Positions 16,655-23,987 of a DNA stretch of 37,929 bases are shown piece by piece. The stretch covers positions 1-37,929 of the forward strand of contig JANXVI010000021.1 in assembly GCA_025351745.1 (NCBI GenBank). Direction: 5' to 3'. This DNA is from Rhodoferax sp. (GTDB taxonomy: Bacteria > Pseudomonadota > Gammaproteobacteria > Burkholderiales > Burkholderiaceae_C). Under the pieces are notes generated by a model. That model made no database searches and was not told where the DNA came from. It saw only the letters and a list, made by a program, of their open reading frames with translations. A program made the position numbers and the translations under genes. The first letter of the stretch is position 1, and every line of letters starts with the position of its first letter.

Positions 16655-17680
16655 TTACGGAGCGCTGTCTACAGTCGCCAAAAGCGGGGCTGCGTGCGCG
16701 ATACGAGCCTGAACGCGGTCAAGCAAGTTGTTTCGGGCTGCATCATACGCCCGGTTCAGCGCGAAGCCAAAACCCAGTGCGTCGGCAGATCCATGGCTTT
16801 TGAAAACCAGGCCGCGCAAACCCAACAATGCGGCGCCGTTGTAACGACGATGATCTACGCGGCTTTTAAGCGCACTTAATACAGAGTAAGCGGCCATTGC
16901 CGCCATTTTGGTAAAAATATTACGGAAAAACTCTGCCTTCAAAAATCCGAGAATCATTGCAGCAAGGCCTTCGCTGGCTTTCAAAGCCACGTTGCCGACA
17001 AAACCGTCGCAGACCACCAAGTCCACCGTGCCTTTGAAAATGTCATTGCCTTCGATATTTCCAAAGAAGTTCAAATCACCCGCTTTGGATGCAGAACGCA
17101 GCAATTCACCTGCTTTTTTGATGGTTTCATTCCCTTTGATGATTTCTTCGCCAATATTGAGCAAGCCGACCGTTGGCGACGACTTGTTATTGAGCACTGA
17201 GACCAGCGCCGAGCCCATGACCGCAAACTGCAGCAAATGCTCAGCTGAGCAATCGACATTGGCTCCCAAATCCAGCATGGTGGTGGCACCGCCTGTCGCG
17301 TTGGGGAGCTGACCCGCAATGGCGGGGCGCTCTATGCCCTCCATGGTTTTTAGGATGTAGCGTGAAATTGCCATCAGGGCGGCCGTGTTGCCAGCCGACA
17401 CCGCCGCTTGGGCTCTGCCTTCCTTGACCTGCTGAATGGCCACGCGCATGGACGAGTCTTTTTTACGGCGCAGGGCAATTTCTAACGGATCGTCCATGGT
17501 TACCACCTCACTGGCGGGAACGAGGGTGGCACGGGGATGGGAAAAACCAGCAAGGGCCTCGGGCAAACCCACCAAAACCAATGCGGCCTCGGGATGCTGT
17601 TCCAAAAATTGCGTACAGGCAGGCAGTGTGACTTGGGGGCCGTGGTCGCCTCCCATACAGTCAACAGCAATTGTGATCAT
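16655..17680 (-). CDS. plsX: Phosphate acyltransferase PlsX
   Basis: PlsX makes acyl-phosphate from acyl-ACP, the donor used by PlsY to acylate glycerol-3-phosphate, and so links fatty-acid and phospholipid synthesis at the membrane. The 341-residue protein begins [15 protein letters not shown] and has [18 protein letters not shown] and [16 protein letters not shown], all typical. The open frame extends five codons to a TTG, but the ATG at 17680 matches the family start. The C-terminal ~15 residues ([17 protein letters not shown]) are longer than average. It follows rpmF after a terminator-like hairpin (17738-17775). Confidence 0.96.
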   Translation of the reverse strand: MITIAVDCMGGDHGPQVTLPACTQFLEQHPEAALVLVGLPEALAGFSHPRATLVPASEVVTMDDPLEIALRRKKDSSMRVAIQQVKEGRAQAAVSAGNTAALMAISRYILKTMEGIERPAIAGQLPNATGGATTMLDLGANVDCSAEHLLQFAVMGSALVSVLNNKSSPTVGLLNIGEEIIKGNETIKKAGELLRSASKAGDLNFFGNIEGNDIFKGTVDLVVCDGFVGNVALKASEGLAAMILGFLKAEFFRNIFTKMAAMAAYSVLSALKSRVDHRRYNGAALLGLRGLVFKSHGSADALGFGFALNRAYDAARNNLLDRVQARIAHAAPLLATVDSAP

Positions 17681-17737
17681 GGGGTAGGCACCCAAAAAGA
17701 GAGGGGATCAAACATTGGCAGCAAGGCCAAAAACGAC

Positions 17738-17775
17738 AAAAGCCCGACGCTACAGGACATGTAGCTCCGGGCTTT
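17738..17775 (-). terminator. Terminator or attenuator between rpmF and plsX
   Basis: AAAGCCCG pairs with CGGGCTTT (ends 17739 and 17775), and an inner perfect GCTACA/TGTAGC stem (17749-17765) lengthens the hairpin. On the minus strand it continues TTTTGTCGTTTTTGG. It probably ends part of the rpmF message ahead of plsX. Confidence 0.7.
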
Positions 17776-17791
17776 GGCTGAAAAACCTTGC

Positions 17792-17974
17792 TCAGGCTTC
17801 AGATTTTGTCTTCAGCACCTTGCGACCACGGTAGAAACCGGTGGGGCTGATGTGGTGGCGCAGGTGGGTTTCTCCCGTGGTGGATTCCACGGCAATGCCT
17901 GGGACAACCAGTGCATTGTGCGAACGGTGCATACCGCGCTTGGAAGGTGACTTCTTGTTTTGTTGGACGGCCAT
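17792..17974 (-). CDS. rpmF: 50S ribosomal protein L32
   Basis: A 60-residue basic ribosomal protein. [19 protein letters not shown] and the [20 protein letters not shown] segment match L32 closely. There are no cysteines, so this is the zinc-free form. The ATG at 17974 has GAGGAG 7 bases upstream, a strong ribosome-binding site. The neighbours yceD upstream and plsX downstream form the conserved yceD-rpmF-plsX-fab arrangement of proteobacteria. Confidence 0.98.
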   Translation of the reverse strand: MAVQQNKKSPSKRGMHRSHNALVVPGIAVESTTGETHLRHHISPTGFYRGRKVLKTKSEA

Positions 17975-18073
17975 GACAAGGCTCCTCAGCTGGGGTGCTG
18001 CGCCATGCTCAATGCAAAATGCAACACTGGGGGTTAGTAAAAAGCGCGGCAGATTTCACACGCGAAGCCTTAG

Positions 18074-18079
18074 ATTATA
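18074..18079 (-). promoter_or_regulatory. Consensus -10 box upstream of rpmF
   Basis: The minus strand reads TATAAT in the 125-bp yceD-rpmF gap, 99 bp before the rpmF start. No good -35 is visible at 16-18 bp, so this is a partial promoter call. Confidence 0.4.
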
Positions 18080-18099
18080 GCCCAAAGCCAGGAACAGGA

Positions 18100-18642
18100 C
18101 TAGGGGCGCTTTTTCAACTGCTTCAGAACGGCAAACGGATTGGGTTTTTCCTGCTCCGCTTCAGCAAAATCACGGTCTGCGACCTGCGGCTTCATCGCAC
18201 CCGGGCATACCTCGTGTTTGGGGACCACCGGCAGGGCCATCAGCAATTCGTCCTCCACCAGCTCCAGCAGGTTGAAGTCGCGACTGATTACCAGCACGTC
18301 TTCTTCTGCGTCCTCATCTTCTATGGCAGCAACCTCCTCGCTGGCCACAAAGCGGAACTCACGGGTAAAAGACACGGGAACGTCCACCGGCCCCAGGCAG
18401 CGCTGGCAGGTCTGTGGCAGTGCCACTTCGGCGGTCAGGGCAAGCCATATCTGCTCGCTTGTCCCGCCATTGGGTCGGGTCGAGCCCTTGGCAGAGAAGT
18501 GCACCGGATTCTGCGCTCCCGCACCCTGCGCCTCTTCGAGCAGGCGGTCGAAGTGGTCCAAGCGCTTGCTGCCTTCAATGTTGGCATCTGCCTTGGCAAA
18601 AGTCTCAATATTGAGATGCCGGGCGTCGTAGTCGTGTTTCAT
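18100..18642 (-). CDS. yceD: DUF177 protein YceD (23S rRNA accumulation protein)
   Basis: YceD/DUF177 proteins are linked to normal 23S rRNA accumulation and sit next to rpmF in most bacteria. This 180-residue version begins MKHDYDARHLNIETFAKADA and has the family core with LPQTCQRCLGPVDVPV (the CxxC pair), an acidic stretch EEVAAIEDEDAEEDV, then VISRDFNLLELVEDELLMALPVVPKHEVC. The frame is open 18 codons further, to 18696, but that would run into the divergent maf gene, so the ATG at 18642 is preferred. Only 25 bp separates it from maf on the other strand. Confidence 0.88.
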   Translation of the reverse strand: MKHDYDARHLNIETFAKADANIEGSKRLDHFDRLLEEAQGAGAQNPVHFSAKGSTRPNGGTSEQIWLALTAEVALPQTCQRCLGPVDVPVSFTREFRFVASEEVAAIEDEDAEEDVLVISRDFNLLELVEDELLMALPVVPKHEVCPGAMKPQVADRDFAEAEQEKPNPFAVLKQLKKRP

Positions 18643-18667
18643 GCGCGCAGTGTAAGAGAATCGGGCT

Positions 18668-19282
18668 ATGCCAGACATTTTCAACAGAAAACTCATACTC
18701 GGATCGACGTCAGCCTATCGGCGTGAATTGCTGCTTCGTCTGAACATTCCCTTTACTGTGGAATCGCCACATGTAGACGAGACGCCGCTGCCCGGCGAAT
18801 CCCCGCACGACCTGGCCTGCCGGTTGGCCTTGGCCAAAGCCAATGCGGTTGCACAACACTATCCCGACTGCGTGGTGATTGGTTCAGACCAGGTCGCCGA
18901 CCTCAACGGACTGGCGCTGGGCAAGCCTGGCACGCATGAACGGGCCACGTTGCAGTTGCGCCAGATGAGCGGCAAGACGGTCATTTTTCAAACGGCGTTG
19001 GCGGTAGTCTGCCTGGACAGCGGCTTTTGCCAACAGTCGTTGGCCCCCGTCAAAGTAGTCTTCCGCGCGCTCGAAGATGCAGAAATTGAAAATTATCTGA
19101 GGCAGGAGCAACCCTACGATTGCGCGGGCAGTGCCAAAAGCGAGGGCCTTGGCATCGCCCTGCTCGACGCGATTGAAAGCGATGACCCCACAGCGCTGGT
19201 GGGTTTGCCGTTGATCCGCACCACCCGCATGCTCCGCGACGCTGGGATCACGCTATTGGCCGCAAAGCGGGTGGCTCCATGA
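18668..19282 (+). CDS. Maf-family nucleotide pyrophosphatase (YceF type)
   Basis: Maf proteins hydrolyse non-canonical nucleoside triphosphates; the YceF subgroup prefers 7-methyl-GTP, preventing its entry into RNA. The 204-residue protein has the N-terminal GSTSAYRRELLLRL, DETPLPGE, the catalytic-region GSDQVADLNGLALGKPG near residues 72-88, and the C-terminal YDCAGSAKSEGLG and LVGLPL motifs. The Q in SDQ fits the YceF rather than the dTTPase (SDT) pattern. The divergent neighbour yceD is 25 bp away, and the next gene overlaps by 4 bp (19279-19282), so the two plus-strand genes form an operon. Confidence 0.92.
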   Translation: MPDIFNRKLILGSTSAYRRELLLRLNIPFTVESPHVDETPLPGESPHDLACRLALAKANAVAQHYPDCVVIGSDQVADLNGLALGKPGTHERATLQLRQMSGKTVIFQTALAVVCLDSGFCQQSLAPVKVVFRALEDAEIENYLRQEQPYDCAGSAKSEGLGIALLDAIESDDPTALVGLPLIRTTRMLRDAGITLLAAKRVAP

Positions 19283-20040
19283 CAACGCCAGGAACGCTGT
19301 ACCTGGTCCCTGCACCGCTGGATTTCGGATGTGACACCCAGGTTGCTCTGGACCGCGTTCTGCCTGCCGCGACGCTGGAAATTGCGGCATCGTTGCAGCA
19401 CTGGGTCTGCGAAAACGCCAAGTCAACCCGTGCCTACCTCAAACGCATAGGGCAAACGCACCCGCTGTGCCAGCCGATACAAGCCGTGCAATTGCAGGAA
19501 CTACCACACGAAGTGCATAAGAAGGGGGACCACCAAGGCCAGTTTGATGCCCGCCCCCTATTGCAACCCGCCGTACAAGGTGCCTGCATGGGTCTGGTCA
19601 GTGAAGCGGGAATGCCCGCCATTGCGGACCCCGGTTCGTCCGTGGTGCGTGCCGCGCATGATCTGGGCCTGCGCGTCGTTCCACTGGTAGGGCCGGTGTC
19701 GCTGCTACTGGCCTTGGCCGCCAGCGGCCTCAATGGTCAAAACTTTGCCTTTGTTGGGTACTTGCCTAGCGCGTCGGCCGAACGCAACCAGCGCATTCGC
19801 GAGCTGGAGTCCCTCGCGCTCAAGACCGGGCAAACGCAGTTGTTTATCGAGACGCCCTACCGCAACCAGGCCATGCAGCAGGCATTGGTGCAAACCCTGA
19901 AGCACAACACGCGTCTGGCAACCGCCAGCGGGTTAACGCTGGAAACAGCGCAGTGTTACAGCGACTTGGCGAAGAACTGGAAGCACAAGTCCTGGATCTT
20001 GGCAAACACGGTACCCACGGTATTTGCTGTCGGTCGCTGA
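19279..20040 (+). CDS. RsmI-like tetrapyrrole-methylase-fold SAM methyltransferase
   Basis: A 253-residue member of the RsmI/tetrapyrrole methylase superfamily. GTLYLVPAPLDFG at the start, LVSEAGMPAIADPGSSVVRAAHDLG (about 108-132) and VVPLVGPVSLLLALAASG are the SAM-binding motifs, and FIETPYRNQAMQQALV resembles the RsmI C-terminal half. RsmI itself 2'-O-methylates C1402 of 16S rRNA. This protein has an unusual N-terminus and lacks the usual RsmI C-terminal extension, so it is more likely the shorter paralogue often found beside maf. Its substrate is unknown. The start overlaps maf by 4 bp. Confidence 0.85.
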   Translation: MTTPGTLYLVPAPLDFGCDTQVALDRVLPAATLEIAASLQHWVCENAKSTRAYLKRIGQTHPLCQPIQAVQLQELPHEVHKKGDHQGQFDARPLLQPAVQGACMGLVSEAGMPAIADPGSSVVRAAHDLGLRVVPLVGPVSLLLALAASGLNGQNFAFVGYLPSASAERNQRIRELESLALKTGQTQLFIETPYRNQAMQQALVQTLKHNTRLATASGLTLETAQCYSDLAKNWKHKSWILANTVPTVFAVGR

Positions 20041-20065
20041 GCCACCAGGCATCAGCTCGACCCGC

Positions 20066-21082
20066 TTAGCGCAGAGCGGGCAGAACGCGCATTGCCTTCA
20101 CACTGCCCTCGCCAATGGACGCGCCAAAGCGCTTGACCAGGCGTTCGGCCACATTGTCTTTGCGGGTGTAATCGATAAGCTCTTCGGCCTTGACCACCTC
20201 GCGCGCCACATAGTCGAGGTTACCGAGTTGGTCGGCCAGTCCCATGTCAATGGCTTGCTGCCCGGTCCAAAAAAGGCCGCTGAAAATCTCTGGTGTCTCT
20301 TTCAAACGCGTACCACGGCCCTGCTTCACCACGCTGATAAACTGTTGGTGGATCTGGTCCAGCATGGTCTGAGCGAACGCACGCTGCTTCTCGGTCTGCG
20401 GGCTAAACGGGTCCATGAAGCCCTTGTTCTCACCGGCTGTCATCAGGCGGCGCTCCACACCCAGCTTGTCCATCAACCCGGTAAATCCAAAGCCGTCCAT
20501 CAGCACCCCAATGCTGCCGACCACGCTGGCCTTATCGACAAAAATCTTGTCGGCGCCTGAAGCAATGTAATACGCCGCTGACGCGCAGGTCTCTTCTACC
20601 ACGGCGTAGATGGGCTTCTTATGCAACGCTTTGAGACGGAGAATCTCGTCGTTGATGATGCCGGCCTGCACCGGGCTGCCGCCAGGCGAGTTGATCAACA
20701 GCACCACGGCTTGCGCACCCTTGTCTTCAAACGCGCTGCGCATAGCGGCCACGATCAACTCGGCACTGGCTTCGGAGCCCGAGGATATTTCTCCCTGGAT
20801 CTTGACCAAGGCGGTGTGTGGCGTGGAGGTGTCTGCCGTTGAACCACCCCGGTCGACGCCCAGCCAGACCAGCGCAGTCAAGAACACCAGCCAGGCGATA
20901 CGTATGGCATTGCGCCAGCGGCGCGCCTGGCGCTGCTCGGTGATGGCGGCCAGGGCCACTGTCTCCAAGGCACTGCGCTCCCAGCTTGGGGTATGACGGG
21001 CGCTGGCCGCACCTGTTGATGCGTCTGCTTTGATAGCAGCATCTGTAATGTCTTCGGGGGCTTGGGGTGAATTCGGCATCAT
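20066..21082 (-). CDS. S49 family membrane signal peptide peptidase
   Basis: A 338-residue SppA-type serine peptidase that would digest cleaved signal peptides or short membrane peptides. A single membrane helix lies at about 59-76 (IRIAWLVFLTALVWLGV) after a ~58-residue cytoplasmic tail. The S49 domain carries INSPGGSPVQAG (130-141), the likely nucleophile Ser168 in CASAAYYIA, and Lys220 in GENKGFMDPF. The 52-residue separation equals that of the Ser-Lys dyad I recall for Bacillus SppA. The frame continues upstream to 21169 but would overlap the Rieske gene by 53 bp, so ATG 21082 is chosen (21079 also possible). It follows the Rieske and HAD genes on the same strand. Confidence 0.9.
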   Translation of the reverse strand: MMPNSPQAPEDITDAAIKADASTGAASARHTPSWERSALETVALAAITEQRQARRWRNAIRIAWLVFLTALVWLGVDRGGSTADTSTPHTALVKIQGEISSGSEASAELIVAAMRSAFEDKGAQAVVLLINSPGGSPVQAGIINDEILRLKALHKKPIYAVVEETCASAAYYIASGADKIFVDKASVVGSIGVLMDGFGFTGLMDKLGVERRLMTAGENKGFMDPFSPQTEKQRAFAQTMLDQIHQQFISVVKQGRGTRLKETPEIFSGLFWTGQQAIDMGLADQLGNLDYVAREVVKAEELIDYTRKDNVAERLVKRFGASIGEGSVKAMRVLPALR

Positions 21083-21116
21083 GGAATCGTTGTCAGGGTT
21101 ACTCGGAGCAATCAAA

Positions 21117-21494
21117 TCAAAATACAAGGACTTGCAGGTTGGGACCAGTATGCCAGTGGACGACGCCATCGCCCTCCGTCAGGGCAATTTTTATCAACCC
21201 ACGACGGCACGGCCCACCTATGCAATGGCCGGTCAGCGGGCTATACATAGCGCCGTGGGTGGCGCACATCAGCCAACTGCCAGAACTGTCGAAAAAACGG
21301 TTGGGCTGGTAATCCATTTCCATGGGGACATGAGAGCACTGGTTCAAATAGCCATAGACCCGCCCGTCAAAACGAATGGCAAACCCGCGTGACGTTCGTC
21401 CGCAATAAACCACGTCAAAAGGAACGGCCTCGCCGCGGTCCACCAAGTCAGTTGATTGGCACAGTGGCACGGCAATGCAGGAAAAGTCTGTCAT
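21117..21494 (-). CDS. Rieske [2Fe-2S] ferredoxin-like protein
   Basis: A 125-residue single-domain Rieske protein. The cluster ligands are visible as CSH (NQCSHVPMEMDY) and CATHGAMYSPLTGHCIGGPC, following the Cys-X-His ... Cys-X2-His pattern. The protein lacks a signal peptide or membrane anchor, so it is a soluble cytoplasmic electron carrier. Its redox partner is unknown. The ATG at 21494 is chosen; a TTG at 21524 would extend it by 10 residues and overlap the HAD stop by 4 bp. Genes of this type commonly sit between a Gph-like HAD phosphatase and an S49 peptidase in this family, and the reason is not known. Confidence 0.9.
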   Translation of the reverse strand: MTDFSCIAVPLCQSTDLVDRGEAVPFDVVYCGRTSRGFAIRFDGRVYGYLNQCSHVPMEMDYQPNRFFDSSGSWLMCATHGAMYSPLTGHCIGGPCRRGLIKIALTEGDGVVHWHTGPNLQVLVF

Positions 21495-21520
21495 CGCAAG
21501 GGATCTCGGTTCTCGGCGGG

Positions 21521-22201
21521 TCAAGCGTGGGCAGTAAACCAGGCCTGCAGTTCGGACACAGTGTGCGCCACGAATAGCGGATTAAGTGCGTTCAAGCTGG
21601 CCGGCTCGTGCGCTCCATAGCTGACGCCCACGCTGGGACAACCGGCGTTGAGCGCCATCTGCAGGTCATGCGTGGTGTCGCCAACCATCAGTACGCGGTG
21701 GGCCGGCACGCCAAATTCCTGCATCAGTTCTTGCAGCATCAAGGGATGGGGCTTGCCCGCAGTTTCGTCGGCGGTGCGCGAACCATGAAACAGGCCCTGC
21801 AGTTGGGAGGTCTTCAAAACATCGTCCAGTCCTCGGCGGCTTTTACCAGTCGCGACGGCCAGCACGTAATTGCGTGCTTTCAGGTCGGCCAGCAGAGGCA
21901 GCACACCATCGAACAGGCTGACGTCATTTTGGTGAGCCGCGTAGTAGTGCTTGTAACGCACGCCCAATTCGCCGTATTTGCTGGGTGGTACATCGGGTGC
22001 GGCATGGGCCAACGCCTGCATCAGTCCTAAACCGATCACATAGGCTGCGTCCTTATCACTGGGCTTGCGTCCGCCGACATCGACGACAGCGGCCTGAATG
22101 CAGTGCGTGATGATGGCGGTCGAGTCAAAGAGGGTGCCATCCCAATCGAAAGCGATCAAGTCGAAAGAGCGCAAAGGTTTGCTCGGCTTGGATGTTGGCA
22201 T
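21521..22201 (-). CDS. HAD-superfamily phosphatase, Gph-like
   Basis: A 226-residue haloacid-dehalogenase-fold hydrolase. Motif I is FDWDGTLFDS (about 18-27) with the nucleophile Asp and acid/base Asp, motif II is VLAVATGKSRRGLDD, motif III includes the Lys of GKPHP, and motif IV is MVGDTTHDLQMA. The helical cap after motif I fits the phosphoglycolate phosphatase group. The physiological substrate cannot be read from the sequence. The ATG at 22201 starts it. It leads a minus-strand set with the Rieske and S49 genes and is divergent from the DUF805 gene. Confidence 0.9.
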   Translation of the reverse strand: MPTSKPSKPLRSFDLIAFDWDGTLFDSTAIITHCIQAAVVDVGGRKPSDKDAAYVIGLGLMQALAHAAPDVPPSKYGELGVRYKHYYAAHQNDVSLFDGVLPLLADLKARNYVLAVATGKSRRGLDDVLKTSQLQGLFHGSRTADETAGKPHPLMLQELMQEFGVPAHRVLMVGDTTHDLQMALNAGCPSVGVSYGAHEPASLNALNPLFVAHTVSELQAWFTAHA

Positions 22202-22229
22202 AGCTAAGAAGATTCAATTGCCGGGCAGG

Positions 22230-22235
22230 TATACT
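22230..22235 (+). promoter_or_regulatory. Possible -10 box for the DUF805 gene
   Basis: TATACT lies 50 bp before the DUF805 start in the divergent gap with the HAD gene. No convincing -35 is present, so support is limited to this hexamer. Confidence 0.3.
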
Positions 22236-22285
22236 CGCCGCCGTCCGCGTTTTTGCGGATTCAAATAATTTCAAAGGGAGTCCAC

Positions 22286-22663
22286 ATGAACGAATTTATG
22301 ACGGTAATCAAGAATTATGCAGGGTTTTCCGGCCGGGCCGGGCGTAGGGAATATTGGATGTTCTATCTGGTTTACTTGGTGATCTATGCAGCCTTGGCGA
22401 TTGCGAGTGCAATCTTGCCTGACGCCTTGGGTTCCGTCTTCGGGATCCTGGTCTTGGTTTTCGCTGTGGGCTTGTTGATTCCCTCGATCGCAGTCGGAAT
22501 TCGCCGCCTCCATGATTCAGACCACAGTGGCTGGTGGCTGTTGATTGCGTTGATACCACTCATCGGCATTTTTTGGTTGTTATACCTGCTGATCATCGAA
22601 GGCACACCTGGATCGAATCGTTTTGGGGCCTCCCCCGTGGCGCTGCTCCCGAATTCGGTCTAA
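22286..22663 (+). CDS. DUF805 membrane protein (YhaH-like)
   Basis: A 125-residue inner-membrane protein of the DUF805 family, function unknown. It starts MNEFMTVIKNYAGFSGRAGRREYW, the family signature in which the aromatic and GRxxRxEYW residues precede the membrane part. Four hydrophobic segments follow (about 23-40, 47-68, 83-97, 98-107), with the conserved IAVGIRRLHDSDHSGWW between the second and third. ATG 22286 is preceded by AAAGGGAG at the right spacing, which rules out the longer frame from 22253. It is followed by an inverted repeat and a strong terminator, so it is probably transcribed on its own. Confidence 0.9.
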   Translation: MNEFMTVIKNYAGFSGRAGRREYWMFYLVYLVIYAALAIASAILPDALGSVFGILVLVFAVGLLIPSIAVGIRRLHDSDHSGWWLLIALIPLIGIFWLLYLLIIEGTPGSNRFGASPVALLPNSV

Positions 22664-22669
22664 ACGTTT

Positions 22670-22686
22670 GTCCACGAAAAGTGGAC
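22670..22686. repeat. Perfect inverted repeat after the DUF805 gene
   Basis: GTCCAC and GTGGAC flank GAAAA. It lies 7 bp after the DUF805 stop and 40 bp before the terminator. It may form a small hairpin in the 3' untranslated region; no further role is seen. Confidence 0.45.
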
Positions 22687-22726
22687 TATCACCTATCCCG
22701 GTCAAGCGCGAGCTTGCCTTCGAAAG

Positions 22727-22753
22727 TGCCCGACATAGGTTCGGGCATTTTTT
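22727..22753 (+). terminator. Rho-independent terminator of the DUF805 gene
   Basis: TGCCCGA (22727-22733) pairs with TCGGGCA (22741-22747), followed directly by six T residues (22748-22753). It lies 22 bp before the M48 peptidase start, so that gene needs its own promoter or read-through. Confidence 0.88.
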
Positions 22754-22774
22754 CATTCCTGACTGTCACTTCCT

Positions 22775-23917
22775 ATGAACACTGATTCTCTGCTGCGAGC
22801 CGAGCCCACAAATACTGCGATACAGGCGGCAAGCGTTATTCCATACCGCCACGAAGCGCCGCTATTTTGGATCAGCGCCTACTTGGCAGTAAGCCTGTGG
22901 CTACTCATGCTGGTATTCACCGTAGGACTCATCATTCCCATCATGCTGGTTTTAGGCCTGCTGGGTATCTTTACCCATTCGCTACTGATCGCCTGGTTGA
23001 AGGGCAACTCGGTACGCGTAACGCCCGAGCAATTTCCCGATCTGCACCATTTGTTCTCGCAAAGCTGCCAGCGGCTGGGAATCAACCACCCACCAGAACT
23101 GTATTTGGCCCAGCAAGATGGCATGCTCAACGCCATGGCAACGCGCTTTATGCGGCGCGACTACGTCGTGCTCCTGAGTGCCGTGGTCGACGCACTGGAC
23201 GATAGGCCACAAGCGATTAAGTTTTATATGGGTCATGAGTTGGGGCACATCTTGCGCAAGCACCTGAGTCGCCACTGGTGGTTGTGGCCCGGCATGATCT
23301 ATCCATTGCTTTCACCTGCGTACTCCCGTGCACAAGAGTACACCTGTGATCGCCATGGATTCGCTTGCTGCGACAACCTCGAAGATGCCAAGCGCGCCCT
23401 TGCCGTATTGGTTGCCGGACCGGAACGTTGGAAATCCCTGAATTTGTCGGCATTTGAAGCGCAAGCCAAGGCCAGCGGTGGCTTTTGGATGGCAGTTAAC
23501 GAGCTGACGGCAGACTACCCTTGGTTGTGCAAACGGATGATGGTTTTGGAGAACCGTAGCGCGGTGTTTCCCCGCCGTAGTTTTTTTGCATGGATGATTG
23601 CGGCGTTTTCTCCGGCCGTGGGATATGGCGGTGCAGTGATTGGTTTCTTATATTGGCTGGTGCTCGGTTGCGTAATCCTGGCGCTCGTGGTGGCGTTGCT
23701 GTTTACTCCCTCAAATTGGTCTCTCCCCAATGTGTTTTCCAAGAGCGCGGTCATGGAACTGGTGTTGAAATCGTTTGGTATGGGCGAACAACCGCCCGTC
23801 GAACGCGAGAGCGAAACTATGGAACCTTCAGAGGATGAGAGTCCCGATGGGGCAGTTGCACCAGAAACTCCTGCGCCAGTCCCAGCGGCAAGCGAGTCAG
23901 CCACCAAGCAGCAGTAG
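22775..23917 (+). CDS. M48 family membrane metallopeptidase
   Basis: A 380-residue zinc peptidase of the M48 (HtpX/Ste24-like) family. Two fused hydrophobic segments (about 31-52 and 53-76) anchor the N-terminus. The zinc motif is HELGH (154-158), and the third ligand is probably Glu188 in SRAQEYTCDRHG. Another hydrophobic stretch lies at about 272-312. The C-terminal ~50 residues are acidic, Pro/Glu/Ala-rich and probably disordered, which is not usual in HtpX. A quality-control role in the inner membrane is inferred from the family. No Shine-Dalgarno precedes ATG 22775, and a terminator lies just upstream, so expression may be low or conditional. Confidence 0.88.
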   Translation: MNTDSLLRAEPTNTAIQAASVIPYRHEAPLFWISAYLAVSLWLLMLVFTVGLIIPIMLVLGLLGIFTHSLLIAWLKGNSVRVTPEQFPDLHHLFSQSCQRLGINHPPELYLAQQDGMLNAMATRFMRRDYVVLLSAVVDALDDRPQAIKFYMGHELGHILRKHLSRHWWLWPGMIYPLLSPAYSRAQEYTCDRHGFACCDNLEDAKRALAVLVAGPERWKSLNLSAFEAQAKASGGFWMAVNELTADYPWLCKRMMVLENRSAVFPRRSFFAWMIAAFSPAVGYGGAVIGFLYWLVLGCVILALVVALLFTPSNWSLPNVFSKSAVMELVLKSFGMGEQPPVERESETMEPSEDESPDGAVAPETPAPVPAASESATKQQ

Positions 23918-23964
23918 CAGCCAAAATCGCTTGCGCTGCAACCGCCGGTTACGTACGCAAGCCG

Positions 23965-23987
23965 AGGGGTGGGTGAGCTCCACCCCT
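23965..23987. other. Hairpin between convergent M48 and rluC genes
   Basis: AGGGGTGG pairs with CCACCCCT around a 7-base loop. It overlaps the rluC stop codon. It has no adjacent T run on either strand, so terminator function is uncertain. Confidence 0.45.

Noticed and set aside
21022-21045. TTTGATAGCAGC-type sequence in the S49 gene resembling the dispersed repeat
   Set aside because: Only one short half matches and no paired block is found; it lies in a low-complexity Ala/Thr-rich coding stretch.
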